Source: Lepidodermella squamata
Lineage: Eukaryota; Gastrotricha
Assembly (NCBI GenBank): GCA_047495785.1
Contig: JBLDXI010000024.1
Location: forward strand, 4,216,001-4,280,000
Direction: 5' to 3'
Length of the DNA: 64,000 bases
In this document: positions 36,978 through 48,119 of the stretch, piece after piece
How positions within the stretch are numbered: the stretch's first letter is position 1
Layout of the letters: the number at the start of each line of letters is the position of its first letter
Translations under genes and position numbers: made by a program
Notes under the pieces: generated by a model
Databases searched by the model: none
What the model was told of the DNA's origin: nothing
The model's input: only the letters and a program-made list of their open reading frames with translations

Positions 36978-39450
36978 CTATACAGTAGGAGAAGAATCTG
37001 TATTGTTTGAAGATTGTTTCTTTCTCGACGTTCTGGTGATTTGTGTTCTTCGAGTGTGTGCCTTGCCGGATTTCGGCGATGTTTGAACAACGGGGTTGGC
37101 GAAAGTTACACGCGTGCGAAGGTTATACGGCTGTTGTACGACCGTAGCGTCAAGATCTGACTTATTGAGCGAGTAGTTTCTGTCGGAGGTGACGCTAGTA
37201 GAGGACTTTTCAGGCGTCGTCACGCTTGATTGATTTTTCTCGGGTGACGAGGCTGGGCGGTGTTGCGGGGCCACTGATTGCGGTTGGACAGGTGGTACAA
37301 GGCTAACCAAGTCCATGTCGAACTGGAATGGTGTTGGTCGTCGGTGGAATCCTGGCGATGCTGTCAAATGGCCAGTGTTTTGCATTCGAAATTTGTGGGC
37401 TGGTGTTGACGTTATTATTGGACTGAAATGGTCGATGTTTGACGGTGCTGACATGGATGAATGGCGATTATCTTCGTCTGAGGTAGACGGTGCTGGCCCA
37501 GTTATTATTGGCGGTGACGGCATTCTGGGCGGTGTTTCAGGCAATTCCGACGTGCTTGGGGTACGTCGTCGCGGTACCGGTGGCGTTGTTGGCGTCGTAG
37601 TCGCCGACGTCGCGGTTGACGGCGTTGTACTTGCGGTCGTTGTAGTCGGTGTTGTGCTTGTAGAAGTCGCCGTTGTAGTACCCGAACTGGCCGAGGTCGG
37701 CCTTTTCGAACTACGGAGTATGTACCCACCCGTCGTGAAATTGTTGTCACGGGTTGGCTCACGAACAACCTGGCGGCTAAGCGTCTGGCGAAGATCAGGT
37801 AACGGCGACGCAGCGGCGGCGGGCGGACGCGGCGCAGTCGACGCAGGTGCTGATGCGGCCGCAGCGCCGGGCGGCGCAGTAGACTTGGTAGCGCTCTTTG
37901 TCGACGAACGGGCCGACTGTTGCGCTTGTGAATAGCGATCAGCCGTGGGGAAATCGCGCAACCAGGCCAACTTGAGGCGGTTGCGATGGGCAAGGATATC
38001 ACGACCGGACAGGTCAAAGAAGCGAATAGCGTAAGTAACGGGCGAAACTCGAGCCACGACGGAATACGGGCCCTTGTAGCGAGATGCGAATTTCGGTATC
38101 ACATCGGGCCGGTTACTTGGCACGTGGAGGTAGACAAGATCACCGATATCGAACGGCTCGCAATTTCCTGAACTGCGATCATAGCGCTCTTTCTCACGAG
38201 CACGCGCGAGTTGGAAACGAGTTCGAACGTCGTCGAAAGCGCGACGGAGTTAGTCATACAAGCCGTAGGCATGATTTTCACGCAACTCGCTCTGAGTCTT
38301 GGGCTGGGACGCAGGCTTCTCGGCGGAGCACTGCCAGTCCATAGCCAACTTGGGCATGTGACCTAGCATAAGATATGCTGGTGGGTGGCGATGAGTCGAA
38401 TGGTGAGACGAATTGTAGCCGGAGCAGCAGGCCTTGACGAAGCGGCACCAGTCGAGGCGCTGGCCGGGCACGACGTATTTCGCGATGCAGTTATTCATGA
38501 CTAAATTCAAGTGTTCGCAATGGCCGTTAGTCTGCTGGTGATAGGCGGAGCTTTTAATACGACGAATCGCAAACGCATCAGTCACGTCCTCGATGAGCTT
38601 GGAGATGAAGTAGCGGGCGTTGTCATTGAGCAAAGCACGCGGGCTACCGAAAATGTAGATCCAGTCGAGCAACTTCTCAATCACGGTTTCGGACTTAATA
38701 TCCGGAATGGGCTCCCATAGCGTGAAGCCACTGAAATGATCGGAAATGATGAGAATATAGCGCATTCCACGACGAGACGTAGGGTATGGACCGGCTACGT
38801 CCCAGGTGAGAAGCTCATTCACGTCATGCGAAAAGATGGGCTCCATCGGAGCACGCGGGTGTTTCACAGGGTGATCACGAATTTGGCACACCGCACATGA
38901 TTTGACGTATTCAGCAGTAATTTCCTCGTAATTGCGGAAATAGAATCGATCTTTTAAGGTGGATAGGGTGCGTTCAACGCCGAAATGACATTTCTCGTCA
39001 TGCATAGCGTGAAGCACGGTGACGATGAGATTCTCAGGTACGACGATCTGGTAACCCGATTCAGAGGCAGGGTAGTAGCGACACAACAAGCCATCAGGCG
39101 CTATGAAATACTTGCTACGCTGCTTTTGATTGTGACGAAGGCGGCGTTTCTTGGAGCGACAACGACGATCGGCGGCTTGCGCCGAAATCAAAACATCGCG
39201 AGTCAAGTTAACGCCACAGGGCGTGAGGGAGCGGAACGGGTCGCCCTCGTTGTACGCGTTCTCGTCGACAACAACGTCGTCATCGAAAGTAAGATCGGAT
39301 GTCATAGCGTTGATGGAAGCCGGGAGTGGCGTAGCTCGATCAGGCATACGCGACATCGCATCGGCATTCGCATGAGTTGAACCTCGGCGCGTTATTATAT
39401 TCAGCGGATATTGTTGTAGGCGTAGCGGCCGGCTCAGCAATGCCGTGTTT
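36978..39450 (-). pseudogene. pol: Retroelement integrase with long Ser/Thr/Pro tail, interrupted by a stop
   Basis: After the RNase H end (HANADAMSRM), an HHCC zinc domain is visible (H..H pair before FGVERT, CAVC after). The DDE core residues are at WDVAGPYP, NDNARYF and CEHLN. An in-frame TAA at about 38250 interrupts the chain before the C-terminal part, where a GPY/F-type motif (KGPYSVVARV) occurs. About 300 residues of Thr/Pro/Ser-rich sequence follow to the stop at 36978, which is long for this region. Confidence 0.8.
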
Positions 39451-40452
39451 AACCCAGTCTTGTATTTCCTTCTCAACCATTTCCCTCTCATGATGCGACT
39501 GACGCCGAAGCGGCTGAATGAACGGCGGGCCTTCGACCTTGACCTTGAACTCAAGGGCATCGCACAGGCCGACATCCAGCCTATGGCGCGCGAAACAATC
39601 CTTGAATTCGCTTAACAAACTACGCATTCTACGGCGTTCATCAGTGGATAGTTCCGACTTTTCCAAGTCGACATCGGGCTCCCAGTCATCGCGGGCGTCG
39701 GCCGGCGGCGGCGACGGCCGTTTGGATGACTGGCGGTTACGATCAGCGCCTATTATGTCTATGTGGACACCCTCGACGAGAAAGGCGGCGACTTTTTGGC
39801 CTTTATAGATTTTCACAGGTGATCGCCCGGGGTTGAGTAACTCGACCCAAATACGACCCTCATCATCTACCTTGGAAAGTGAGCGTGAGACGACGAAGTC
39901 GCGCTCATGATTTTGCGTGTCGCTAGGCTCGTCATGTAAGTTATCACTAACGACGGTTTTTCCCGTAAGACCATGACCCGTAATGCGTGCACGGACGCGG
40001 ATGGGCTTACCCGGCGGAAGAACTACATCATCCAAAGACGCTGCACGCAAATCCGGATGCGTGACTGCGTTTATGGCGTACGGTGAATACGGCGCGGCGT
40101 GTAACGGAATAGAACCCGCGTCATCACGCAGAAAAATAACATTACGAGAATTGCTTATACTGTCGGCGAACTTGTACGTAAAATCGTGACCTAACAAGCC
40201 GTCGGCATGCAAATTCCGAATGAAATAAAACTGGTGTAAAAATTCGTGTCTACCGAAGCGTATCGGGATAGTCGCCTTGCCCAAAACTTGCAAGGGCTGG
40301 TTATCAGGCCCGTTGGCTTTAGCGGGCTCAAGGCGAATACCAGGGTAAAGAAAGCGGGCATCGATGCAACTATGAGTCGCACCGGAATCGAGAAGCATGG
40401 CAACATGCCGAAGTGAGCAACTATCTTTTCCAGCGACGTCAACTAAATCCAT
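39340..40452 (-). pseudogene. pol: Retroelement protease and N-terminal RT remnant
   Basis: An aspartic protease domain with the active-site motif LLDSGATHS near the start, then a spacer, then an RT leader region ending near HGIAEP. The sequence then jumps at about 39410-39430 to the end of RNase H, in a different frame. None of the RT catalytic motifs, including the YxDD box, can be found on this strand between 39400 and 39450 or elsewhere in the element. The deletion removes on the order of 1.2 kb by comparison with usual pol length. Confidence 0.8.
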
Positions 40453-40574
40453 GTGAGCGACGAGGCCGCTCGGAGCGTGTGAACAAGAAGAAGACGGTAA
40501 AGTAGTGACAGATGAAATAATAGCGGGACAGGTGGCATCGGCGGAGGCGTGTCCGGTCCCATCGGACGGCCTCC

Positions 40575-42010
40575 TTAATAGTTTAAATGATCGCCACGCT
40601 GTTCACGCGCGTCATAAGACAAACGCGGCTGATAATCACGATCGCGCGACGGAGTACGGCGCATGCCGCGCTGATGATAGGGCGAGTGACTAGAACGGTA
40701 GTCATCGCGAGAACGACACTGGTCGGCGTAATGACCAGGGCGGCGGCATTTATCGCAAACAGGGGTGCGAGGACGGCGATCGTCCCGCTGTTGTAGCAAG
40801 TCGCGCATCTTGGAACGGCACTCGGCCTCGACATGGCCGGGCTTCGAGCAATAATAGCAGGACGGGCGCGAACCACCACGCCGATTATCATTATTAGAAG
40901 TGTGGTTATTATTATTACCGTTATCGCGGCTGCGGTAGGTTGTTGTAATTACCACGGCCCTTGTCGCCGTAGCTCGGCTTGTTGCGACCAAGCTCCTGAA
41001 CCTGCGCGGTCAGCGCGTTGACAGCTTGAATTAGCGCCGTTTCGGTCGGCTCAGCCTTAACGACGGCGGCAGCAGCAGGCGGCGCCGCAGCGGCGGGCGC
41101 AGGCGCAGGCGGTGCCAACGAGGCGGCCGCGCCTGGCGCGTAGTGCGGGGCGAGCGCGACCGGGGCCGGCGGCACGTACAGCGGCGTACCTAGCGAAGTC
41201 GCCGTCACGTGGGTGACCGGCGGCGGCGGGGCGCCAGGCAGGCCAATGGGAAAACCGGCATGGTTAAGGCCGAATGACGGCTGAGCATAAGGCTGGGGAT
41301 ACGAGGGAGTGTAAGAGACATGGCCGAATCCGGCTGGAAGCAGGGCCGACGCGGATCGAGGTATCCGCGACCTCGGCGAGGCGCAATAACTCCTCGCACG
41401 TCTGAGGTACGCCAAGCATAGCCATACGCTCACGAATAGCAGGCAAAATGCCGAAATAGACCCGATTAACAAGGTCCTTGCTAGTGTTTTCGGGTTCGCC
41501 ACGCCCGGAATCAATCCACAAACGGCGAATAACGTCATAATACTGGCGAACGGTCTCGCCAGGGTATTTTGGGCGAGAATAAAACTGCATTGAGGCTAAC
41601 ACGGTGTCCGGCGCAAGGCCAGACGCGGCGAGAAGCGCCTTCCGCGCCTCATCAAAAGTAGTAAAACCCGAATAGTCAATAGTCGCCCACACCCGCTCAA
41701 GTTTGTTCGACAGAAACAAGGGCAGCATGTGGAGGACATGTTGTAACGGGTGTAAGTGATTATCAGTGTCGCAAATGTAAGGCGCGACTTTAGCAAAACG
41801 ACCCCAGGACGAAACGAACTCGTCGTAGGAATCGCCAGAAATCTGGCCGACACGCACGAGCGCCAGCTCGATAGGCATGGCGAAGGCGGCGGCCGCAGTA
41901 GTAGGCGCCGGCGGCGCGGGACGGCCAGGCGCAGCGCTCGTGGCCACGCCAAAACCGGGAACACCACCAGACAGAGCAGACCCAGCAGGGCCGGAGGAGC
42001 CGGATGCCAT
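40575..42010 (-). pseudogene. gag: Retroelement gag, interrupted by frameshifts
   Basis: Starts at the ATG at 42010 (MASGSSG). An Ala/Pro-rich leader is followed by a capsid-like helical region and, in other frames, an Ala/Pro-rich stretch and two CCHC zinc knuckles (CYYCSKPGHVEAEC and CDKCRRPGHYADQC). The frame changes near 41340-41380 and again near 40930-40960, so gag is not one open frame as given. Codon use is strongly GC-rich. The shifts may be mutations or assembly indels; positions do not look like a standard single programmed site before pol. Confidence 0.75.
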
Positions 42011-42064
42011 TAGACCGTAAAAACGAGAAAATGAGTGTGATGTGGCGGTAAAAGCAACGAAAAA

Positions 42065-42079
42065 CCACTTCTGACACCA
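42065..42079 (-). other. Primer binding site, tRNA-Leu-like
   Basis: On the minus strand TGGTGTCAGAAGTGG begins seven bases inside the 5' LTR. It complements a tRNA 3' end of the form CCACTTCTGACACCA, which I associate with tRNA-Leu. The assignment to Leu is from memory of tRNA ends and should be taken as likely, not certain. Confidence 0.65.
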
Positions 42080-42086
42080 AAAATAG

Positions 42087-42281
42087 TGTAATATCCGGCA
42101 CGGTACGGATACCACACGGGTTCGATATAGAGAGTAAATAACAGTCAGGCAGAAATGATCCAAAACTCCTCATTTTATTGTTATTGTGTTTCAGTATTTA
42201 TACTGCGGCACGCAGGCCGCTTATTGGTTGGTATGCGGACCAATCGCGCTCGACTTGCGTGTCGCGCGTCCGCATAGCACA
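42087..42281 (-). repeat. 5' LTR of the retroelement (right end)
   Basis: 195 bp, TG...CA in the element's direction, identical to the other LTR. The target duplication ATAC follows at 42282-42285. Confidence 0.92.
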
Positions 42282-42285
42282 ATAC

Positions 42286-43589
42286 GAATAATAAAATGTT
42301 AAAACCCAATTTTGAGAATTGTTAATTTTTGGCTAATTAAGTTATTTCCAATGCCGCTCCTTTGATGAGCGTCATGGTGTGTATAAATAATGCTAAAATT
42401 TAGGATCGGGATTGTTATAGATTACATGCGGGTGTATAATTACAGGGCAAAACTGTGGGTAAATTTAGCGCGCTCGCTTGGCCCCCTTTCACGTTTCATG
42501 CGGCACAGCTAAGCGCAGGTGTGTGTTGCAAACGAGGCGAAAGTAATCCTACAATAATCGTCAAAGCGCCTATGCCACTGAAAAAAGCCGAGTGAACACG
42601 ATTACATGGTGAGATTTTAGGCGAAATTGAGACATGGATAAATAGAACGAGGCGAGATGTGCAGGGTCTGTGATGGAAATACTGAAAGGGACGCTATAGT
42701 CCGCGAACTCATTTATACAACACTGACGCATACGCAATGCTAGGTGTATTATCGATCATATTACTATTAATATGATATACAATATATGTATGTGCGATTG
42801 TTGTAAGCTGTGGACAGCCCGACAACAACAATAAAAATGCGTGCCGCTGATGATAAGCCCCTTTTCAGTATGCGTGCGTGAGCCTGCGCTCTAGTAATAA
42901 TAAAAGTGCGCGCGTGTACTAGCGCGCTCACTGCTGCTGCGGCTGCAGATAGGCGCTGACCTTTGTGCTGACCGCCGCTCTCCGCTCTCATATAGGCTCA
43001 TTCTGCGTGTGTTGTGCGCCGTGAGTGGCTACTGCGGAGGCGCGGATCTGGCAAACACACAGACACACATGCATATGCGCGTTACATAATGCGCGCATAC
43101 ACAAGTCACCGCGCATGCTGTAATGGTGACGACCTCGCCCTGCCCGCTCGCTTCATATGAGGTGACTATGCATGACGATGCTGATGATGACGACGAGAAT
43201 ACTGGAAGGGGCGCAATGAATAAAAATAATGCTCGTGGGGCAATAATTGTGGACTGTCAATGTAGGATTTGTTTTTATCAAAAATACGTCGAAGCAAAAA
43301 TTTTTAGCCCTATTTTTGGCCAACGTGTGATGCTGGCTAGTTGACTGAAGCTAATCAGCAAATATACAGACCGTGGCGATTCACGCGAAACATTCACTCT
43401 TTTAAAATCGTCTTGCGCGCGGTGAAGTAATGAGGGTTTATGCTGAGATAAATCGACATAGTGGTAAAATGTCAGTATTCTCTGCGAAAAATGCGAAAAA
43501 GTTACTAAATCCTTCCCGCCTGGAATCTTTCTTTTTTTCTCTTTTGCGCGATTTCTCGGCTTCAGGAAAATGCTAGCGCTAGGAAAAAC
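42286..43589. other. Non-coding stretch between the LTR element and a Harbinger-like element
   Basis: Repetitive, with CG-rich and CA/TG dinucleotide patches (for example CACACAGACACACA near 43060) and no supported gene. Confidence 0.5.
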
Positions 43590-43592
43590 TTA

Positions 43593-44535
43593 TGGTGTTT
43601 TCACAAATGCGTCCGACGAGCGTCCGACGTTTTCGGCGTCCGAAGTTTCATAATAGGCGTCCGAAGTAGCGTAATAGTTGTCCGACGTTTAGATTTCCTT
43701 TCACAAACGCGCGCACTTCGGCCCGCGCGCCCGAAGTTCAAACAATAGCGCGTCCGACGCGGCGCGCGCACGCACAACAAAGAACGTCGGATCGGAGGCC
43801 CCCAAAACTACCGTCCGAAGTGCGTCCGAACCGAAGCTTGTAGCGCGCGCTATTATTACACGCGCGCGGACATTCGACTGCTTGACTGGCTGTAAAACAC
43901 TCGAGTCGTCTTGAGTTACGACGAGTCATGAAAATGAGTTCCAAATATACCAATCTTTCCATTTTTAATTTAAAGACGCGCACACCGAAATATAGAATTG
44001 TCCTCAAAAATATAGACCCAGTAGCTTGGCCAATTCGATATTTTACGGTATAACATTCGTAAATTGTTTATATCTGAACTCGCCGCACTCGATTTACTCA
44101 TCTCAACTCGCCTCCGTCTCGTTTCGATTCGTAAATCTCGGTCGGCTCCGTTCAGAAATGAACTCTTTACTCATGTTATACCATACAAAAGTAAGGCCGG
44201 CAAAACCGCGCTCGGCGCGGCAAGAAAAACTTGATTGTATGCAAATCATGCGTGTCAATCACATACTTTTTCGATGAAATTTAGGTTTTCATGATCCGCA
44301 TCGCATTTCACGTCTCATTACTTAGTTGAATTCAGCATTTAAGCTAAAATGACCCCTGCCACTGTCATGCCCGCGCGCTTAAGTGCGTGACACCCAGCAA
44401 CTTCGGCGACTGAACAGCAGACTTCGGGCGCCCGACCGCGCGCGCGCGCGTCCGAAGTGCCACTGATAACGCTTTTATGAAACTTCGGACGCCGAAAACG
44501 TCGGACGCTCGTCGGACGCATTTGTGAAAACACCA
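43593..44535. mobile_element. 943-bp element with ~60-bp inverted ends and TTA duplication (PIF/Harbinger-like)
   Basis: TGGTGTTTTCACAAATGCGT at the left end is matched by its exact complement at the right, and the match continues for about 60 bases. TTA flanks both sides (43590-43592 and 44536-44538). A 3-bp TWA duplication with ends starting GG fits PIF/Harbinger elements. The ends contain several GTCCGA(C/A)G repeats. No transposase, so non-autonomous. Confidence 0.82.
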
Positions 44536-44666
44536 TTATGGTTCTCAAACACCACGGTGAGGTTTTGAATGACTATTTGCAGATAAGCTGCTGCCATAGT
44601 TCTCACTCGAGAGTTGATGGCTGCAGTATTTTATATCACGATATTGCGGGGGTGGGTGACAGAGCG

Positions 44667-44765
44667 ACTTGCATAGAATAGAAACAGATGGCGCATTTGA
44701 TGCACAGAAATTTTTTTCTTTTTTAAGTTAGTTTTACGCCATTTGTTTCTATTCCTAGGCAAGTC
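44667..44765. repeat. Foldback repeat at an exon boundary of the GABA-B-like gene
   Basis: GACTTGCATAGAATAGAAAC at 44670 is the inverse of sequence at about 44737-44765 with few mismatches, and about 40 bp separate the arms. The right arm contains a splice-acceptor-like TTCCTAG and the start of a coding exon. Either a small MITE or a local inverted duplication. Confidence 0.5.
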
Positions 44766-47700
44766 TTTCCTGCCCTATCACCGACTGCATTTGTTGATCC
44801 TCGAAATGTTGAAGCAAGCTTTGTGGCCCTACGCTTGATAGCTGATATCGTTGGCAGCGCGGCAGAAGGAACCTCTAGGCTGGTTTAATTTTATTGTCAA
44901 TTTTACCGCCAACGACGTTGCACTTAGTCCGACCTACTTTTTATATTTTGTTTATTCAAAAAGCTTTCACTAAACACGCCGGCAAGACGCTTTCCGTTTT
45001 CCACTATCACAACTTGTTGAAGATACGTGTTCATTAAGGCTAAGTATGTTTTTTATCGCCACAGAATGCATAACATGCATATTTATTACATTTGACGACT
45101 GTTAACAAGTGAAAAGTGGGGTTTGGGGAAATCTTTGACATCGTGAGATTTTGCCGACGCTCTAAGAATTCGATGCAATCAAGGTAATGCTTGCACGTAG
45201 GTCGAAATCGATAAGCCGTTTCGGCGAAACTTTGGGATCTAATGTCTTTGAGGTGGACGGGAACCTCCTAGAGGTCTCATTTCCTTTTTAATTCAAAATC
45301 TTCGAGAAAATCTAAGTAAGGAAATGTAGGAATCGTCCTACTTGAAGTCAACGCACTACAGAAAATGCGCAAAACCCCTTTTTCACTTTTTAAGGGTCGT
45401 TTCATTCAACTTACTTTTACAACTTCTTATTATTATCATTTTTACTATTACTACATTAGTATCCACATAGTATTAGATGACACGATACCTACAAGATAAA
45501 GAAGGCATGTTTGTTGACGTTAAATTGCTGCATTTTTATGGCACCTGTAGCCTGTTGTTCAACTTTCCGTCAGTACTTGAACATTTGTATATGGATCGGA
45601 CAATTTTTTTCGACTGCATTAACTTTTACCGCCTGACGTCATAAAAACAAGCCTAGAGGTTCCTTCTGCCGCGCCGCCAACGATATATTCAACGCAAGAA
45701 AGGACATTCTCAGCGATTACACGATCGAGTTTGACCTTCGAGATGAATTCATCGGATTCCAAGCGGCTTCACGCTTGATTTCTTACCAGAGAGATGACAC
45801 CGTACTGCAAGCACCTATTATGGGTGGGCCGGCCTTATCAACAGGATGTAAGGCAATCGGACCCATTCTGAAATATGTTCATATGGTAACGTTAGCAACA
45901 TATTGTGGGGCGCCGTTTCTTGCGAACAGCAAACTGTATCCTAATCTGTTTCTTTCCCAATCAACCGCGAAGAATGTTGCGATGGCTATGATAGCGTTCA
46001 TTCAACGAATCGGCGCATGGCGAAGGGTGGCTTTGATTGGAGCAACTGATAACCCAGCCGACTTTATCACAGCCCTGTTTTTCCATGATAAAGCGACTTC
46101 ACTTGGCATTGAAGTTCCATTTTTCGATGTTATGAACGACGCAACACCAGTTCGTGGAGAAGGTGAAAGAGTCAGGCCTTCGCGTCTTCGTCCTAACCCT
46201 GGGTAGCTCTTCTGTGGTTCCAAGGTTCATTTGCCAAGCTTTCAAAGCTGGACTATCTGGGCCTCGCTATGTATTCCTTTCGCTCATATCCGGATTCTCG
46301 CTATCCCCGTCGCCTGGGTGTCCTTTGGAGATTTTAACGACACAATACCGTCAAACGTTCTACTTCGGAAATGCTGTGAAACCTATCAATCCTAAATTGG
46401 TGGTTGATTCGGGGCTCACAGCGGAAGAATTTGATGCTCGGATGAGCCGTGCGACGAATATGACCACCGATCAATATTTGACTGTGTTCCAACAACATGA
46501 CACCTTATCCGCAGTGGTTTTAGCACTCAATGAAACTGAGCGTAGGCTGAAAGCTGAATTTAACCTGTCACTTAGCGATTATCCAAGGAAGCCGGAAATT
46601 GTTGCTGATATCGCTAGACAGTCGGTTTTAGCATCGGAACCTGTTGGATTTCGAGTGGGGAAGATCTCCTATAGTTCTAGTGGACAAATATTGGGTGACA
46701 TTCAAACTGTGACGCAATACAGCGTTTCCTCGGGCATGCATACTGCTTATCTCGTCGAGCAAAGTGGAAACAAATCGCTGGGTGATGAATTTGATTTGAA
46801 GAGATTCTCGCTGAGAAAAGACGCCGGGTCACAGTGGATAGCAGCAACTACACCGTTAGACCAGCCTCGGATAATCAACAACACTATTGGGGTACTTGAA
46901 TCAGTCCTGGTAATTATTTGGGTTCTCATTACAATAGCAGCATTGCTACAAGTCTCAGGATTCTACCTGATCACCTTCAATAAACGTGGGTCTTGGAATT
47001 ACAGAAAATCGAAGCTCATTTTCTTGACCGGATGTATAATTTTGGTTGTCTCATCAGCTCTTTTTTCGATTAACCGGTACGAATGTAGCTCATCTCTGGA
47101 AGTAGCGTCGTACTTCACTTTATTCCTGGGCTTAGCGATTTTATGCAGTAATGTTTCGGCTAGATTCTGCGCTATTTATGTTTATGTGAAAAGAGCTGTT
47201 GGGGATAAGCGCAGTTTGACTCGGGCCTCCTCGTCCGCTCCGATGTCCTTCTCTCATTCCAAAACTAAATATTCCTTACAGTTCGGGACGGAATTATTTT
47301 TAAATTTGACGGGCAAATTGTGAATTCATCATTGATTATAACAGCTCTGGATGCAGTTATGTTGACTGTATGGGCAGCAACTCAGCAAGTTGACTGCAGC
47401 TTGATATCGTATTATCAAACAATTTACGTTGAAATCATGAACACTGTAGAAAAGACTTGGTACTTCAAATGCTCCTTGAAAGGTATTTCAGCCCTAGGCT
47501 TTCTCGGTGCATGTGGTGCCATTCAATTGATCGAACTTTCTGCTGCGCTGTTAATGGCTTTTCAATTGAAACAAATTCAAGGACTAGCAGAGAATTGCCG
47601 CGAGTTTCTGGCATCGGCGATATCAGCCCTGGCTAGCGCTACTATTTTGCCCGCTGCTTGTCTTATATTTGTGATTCTGGATGAAAGTCCGACTAAGCAG

Positions 47701-47799
47701 CAAGCTGCGATCAGTCTGATTTCCGTAATTTTCTCAATTTTGCAGTCGGTTCTATGGCTTTATCCTGCTTTGAAACGATTAGTGCATGGGAGAACTTGA
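44759..47799 (+). pseudogene. GABA-B-receptor-like class C GPCR, disrupted
   Basis: Two parts of the periplasmic-binding-protein-like ligand domain flank a transposon: 44759-44847 (VEASFVALRLIAD) and 45684 onward (FNARKDILSDYTIEFDL, QAPIMGGPALSTGC, RVALIGATDNP). A one-base frameshift lies near 46155, before VEKVKESGLRVFVLTLG. The linker and seven TMs follow, from about 46900 (ESVLVIIWVLITIAALL) to the stop at 47799. A 68-bp intron near 47222-47289 separates AVGDKR from RDGIIFKFDG. A class C GPCR of the GABA-B group would signal through G proteins. With the insertion and the frameshift it is most likely a pseudogene. The 5' end is not identified. Confidence 0.75.
44848..45683. mobile_element. 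836-bp inverted-repeat element inserted in a receptor exon
   Basis: TCGTTGGCAGCGCGGCAGAA at the left end is the complement of the right end; about 34 of 36 positions match. TA (possibly ATAT) flanks both sides. Removing the element and one TA joins codons for RLIADI to codons for FNARKDILSDY, which reads as an unbroken class C receptor ligand-binding domain. It therefore lies inside a former exon. No transposase. Confidence 0.75.
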
Positions 47800-48119
47800 A
47801 TTGCTCCGCAGATACAAGAAACCGAAATGGATCTAACACAATCTTAATGATGAATTGTATTTTGAATGCTGTATTGTAAATGTGTTAGCATTCCTAATTA
47901 CCCATTTTTATTCGTGCATTGTAGACCCAGCAATAACATAACCCCGGACCTCAGGTAGTAAAACATACAAAATATCGAGAAATTTTTTAGTTTTCTAAGT
48001 TCAGCTGAACAGATTCCACAGGTACAGAGTTACACGTTATCAACAATTTCTTACAGGTTGATTATCAAAAGGACAATTAAAGAAAATTGGAAAATCTACA
48101 TTTTTTTAAGCTACACAAT
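47800..48119. other. Convergent spacer between the GPCR-like gene and a lectin gene
   Basis: AT-rich, no coding potential. It holds the 3' ends of two genes running towards each other. Confidence 0.4.

Larger units (their letters stand above)
34449..42281 (-). mobile_element. Env-bearing Ty3/Gypsy-like LTR retroelement with RT deletion
   Basis: Two identical 195-bp LTRs (34449-34643 and 42087-42281) start TGTAATATCC and end CATAGCACA, flanked by a 4-bp duplication ATAC (34445-34448 and 42282-42285). The element reads on the minus strand, so the right LTR is the 5' one. Order: primer site, gag with zinc knuckles, protease and start of RT, then directly the end of RNase H, integrase, an integrase tail, and an env-like glycoprotein. 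The catalytic RT and most of RNase H are missing. Protease before RT before integrase, with integrase upstream of env, fits the Ty3/Gypsy (errantivirus-like) layout. Identical LTRs imply recent insertion or LTR conversion, yet gag, integrase and env frames are broken. Confidence 0.88.

Noticed and set aside
37315-37935. Plus-strand 206-codon ORF rich in Val and Gly
   Set aside because: It is the mirror of the Thr/Pro/Ser-rich integrase tail on the minus strand; low complexity explains the open frame.
40575-42010. Gag frame changes as a programmed ribosomal frameshift
   Set aside because: Two separate shifts inside gag, neither placed at the gag-pol border and with no clear slippery heptamer; mutation or assembly indels are simpler.
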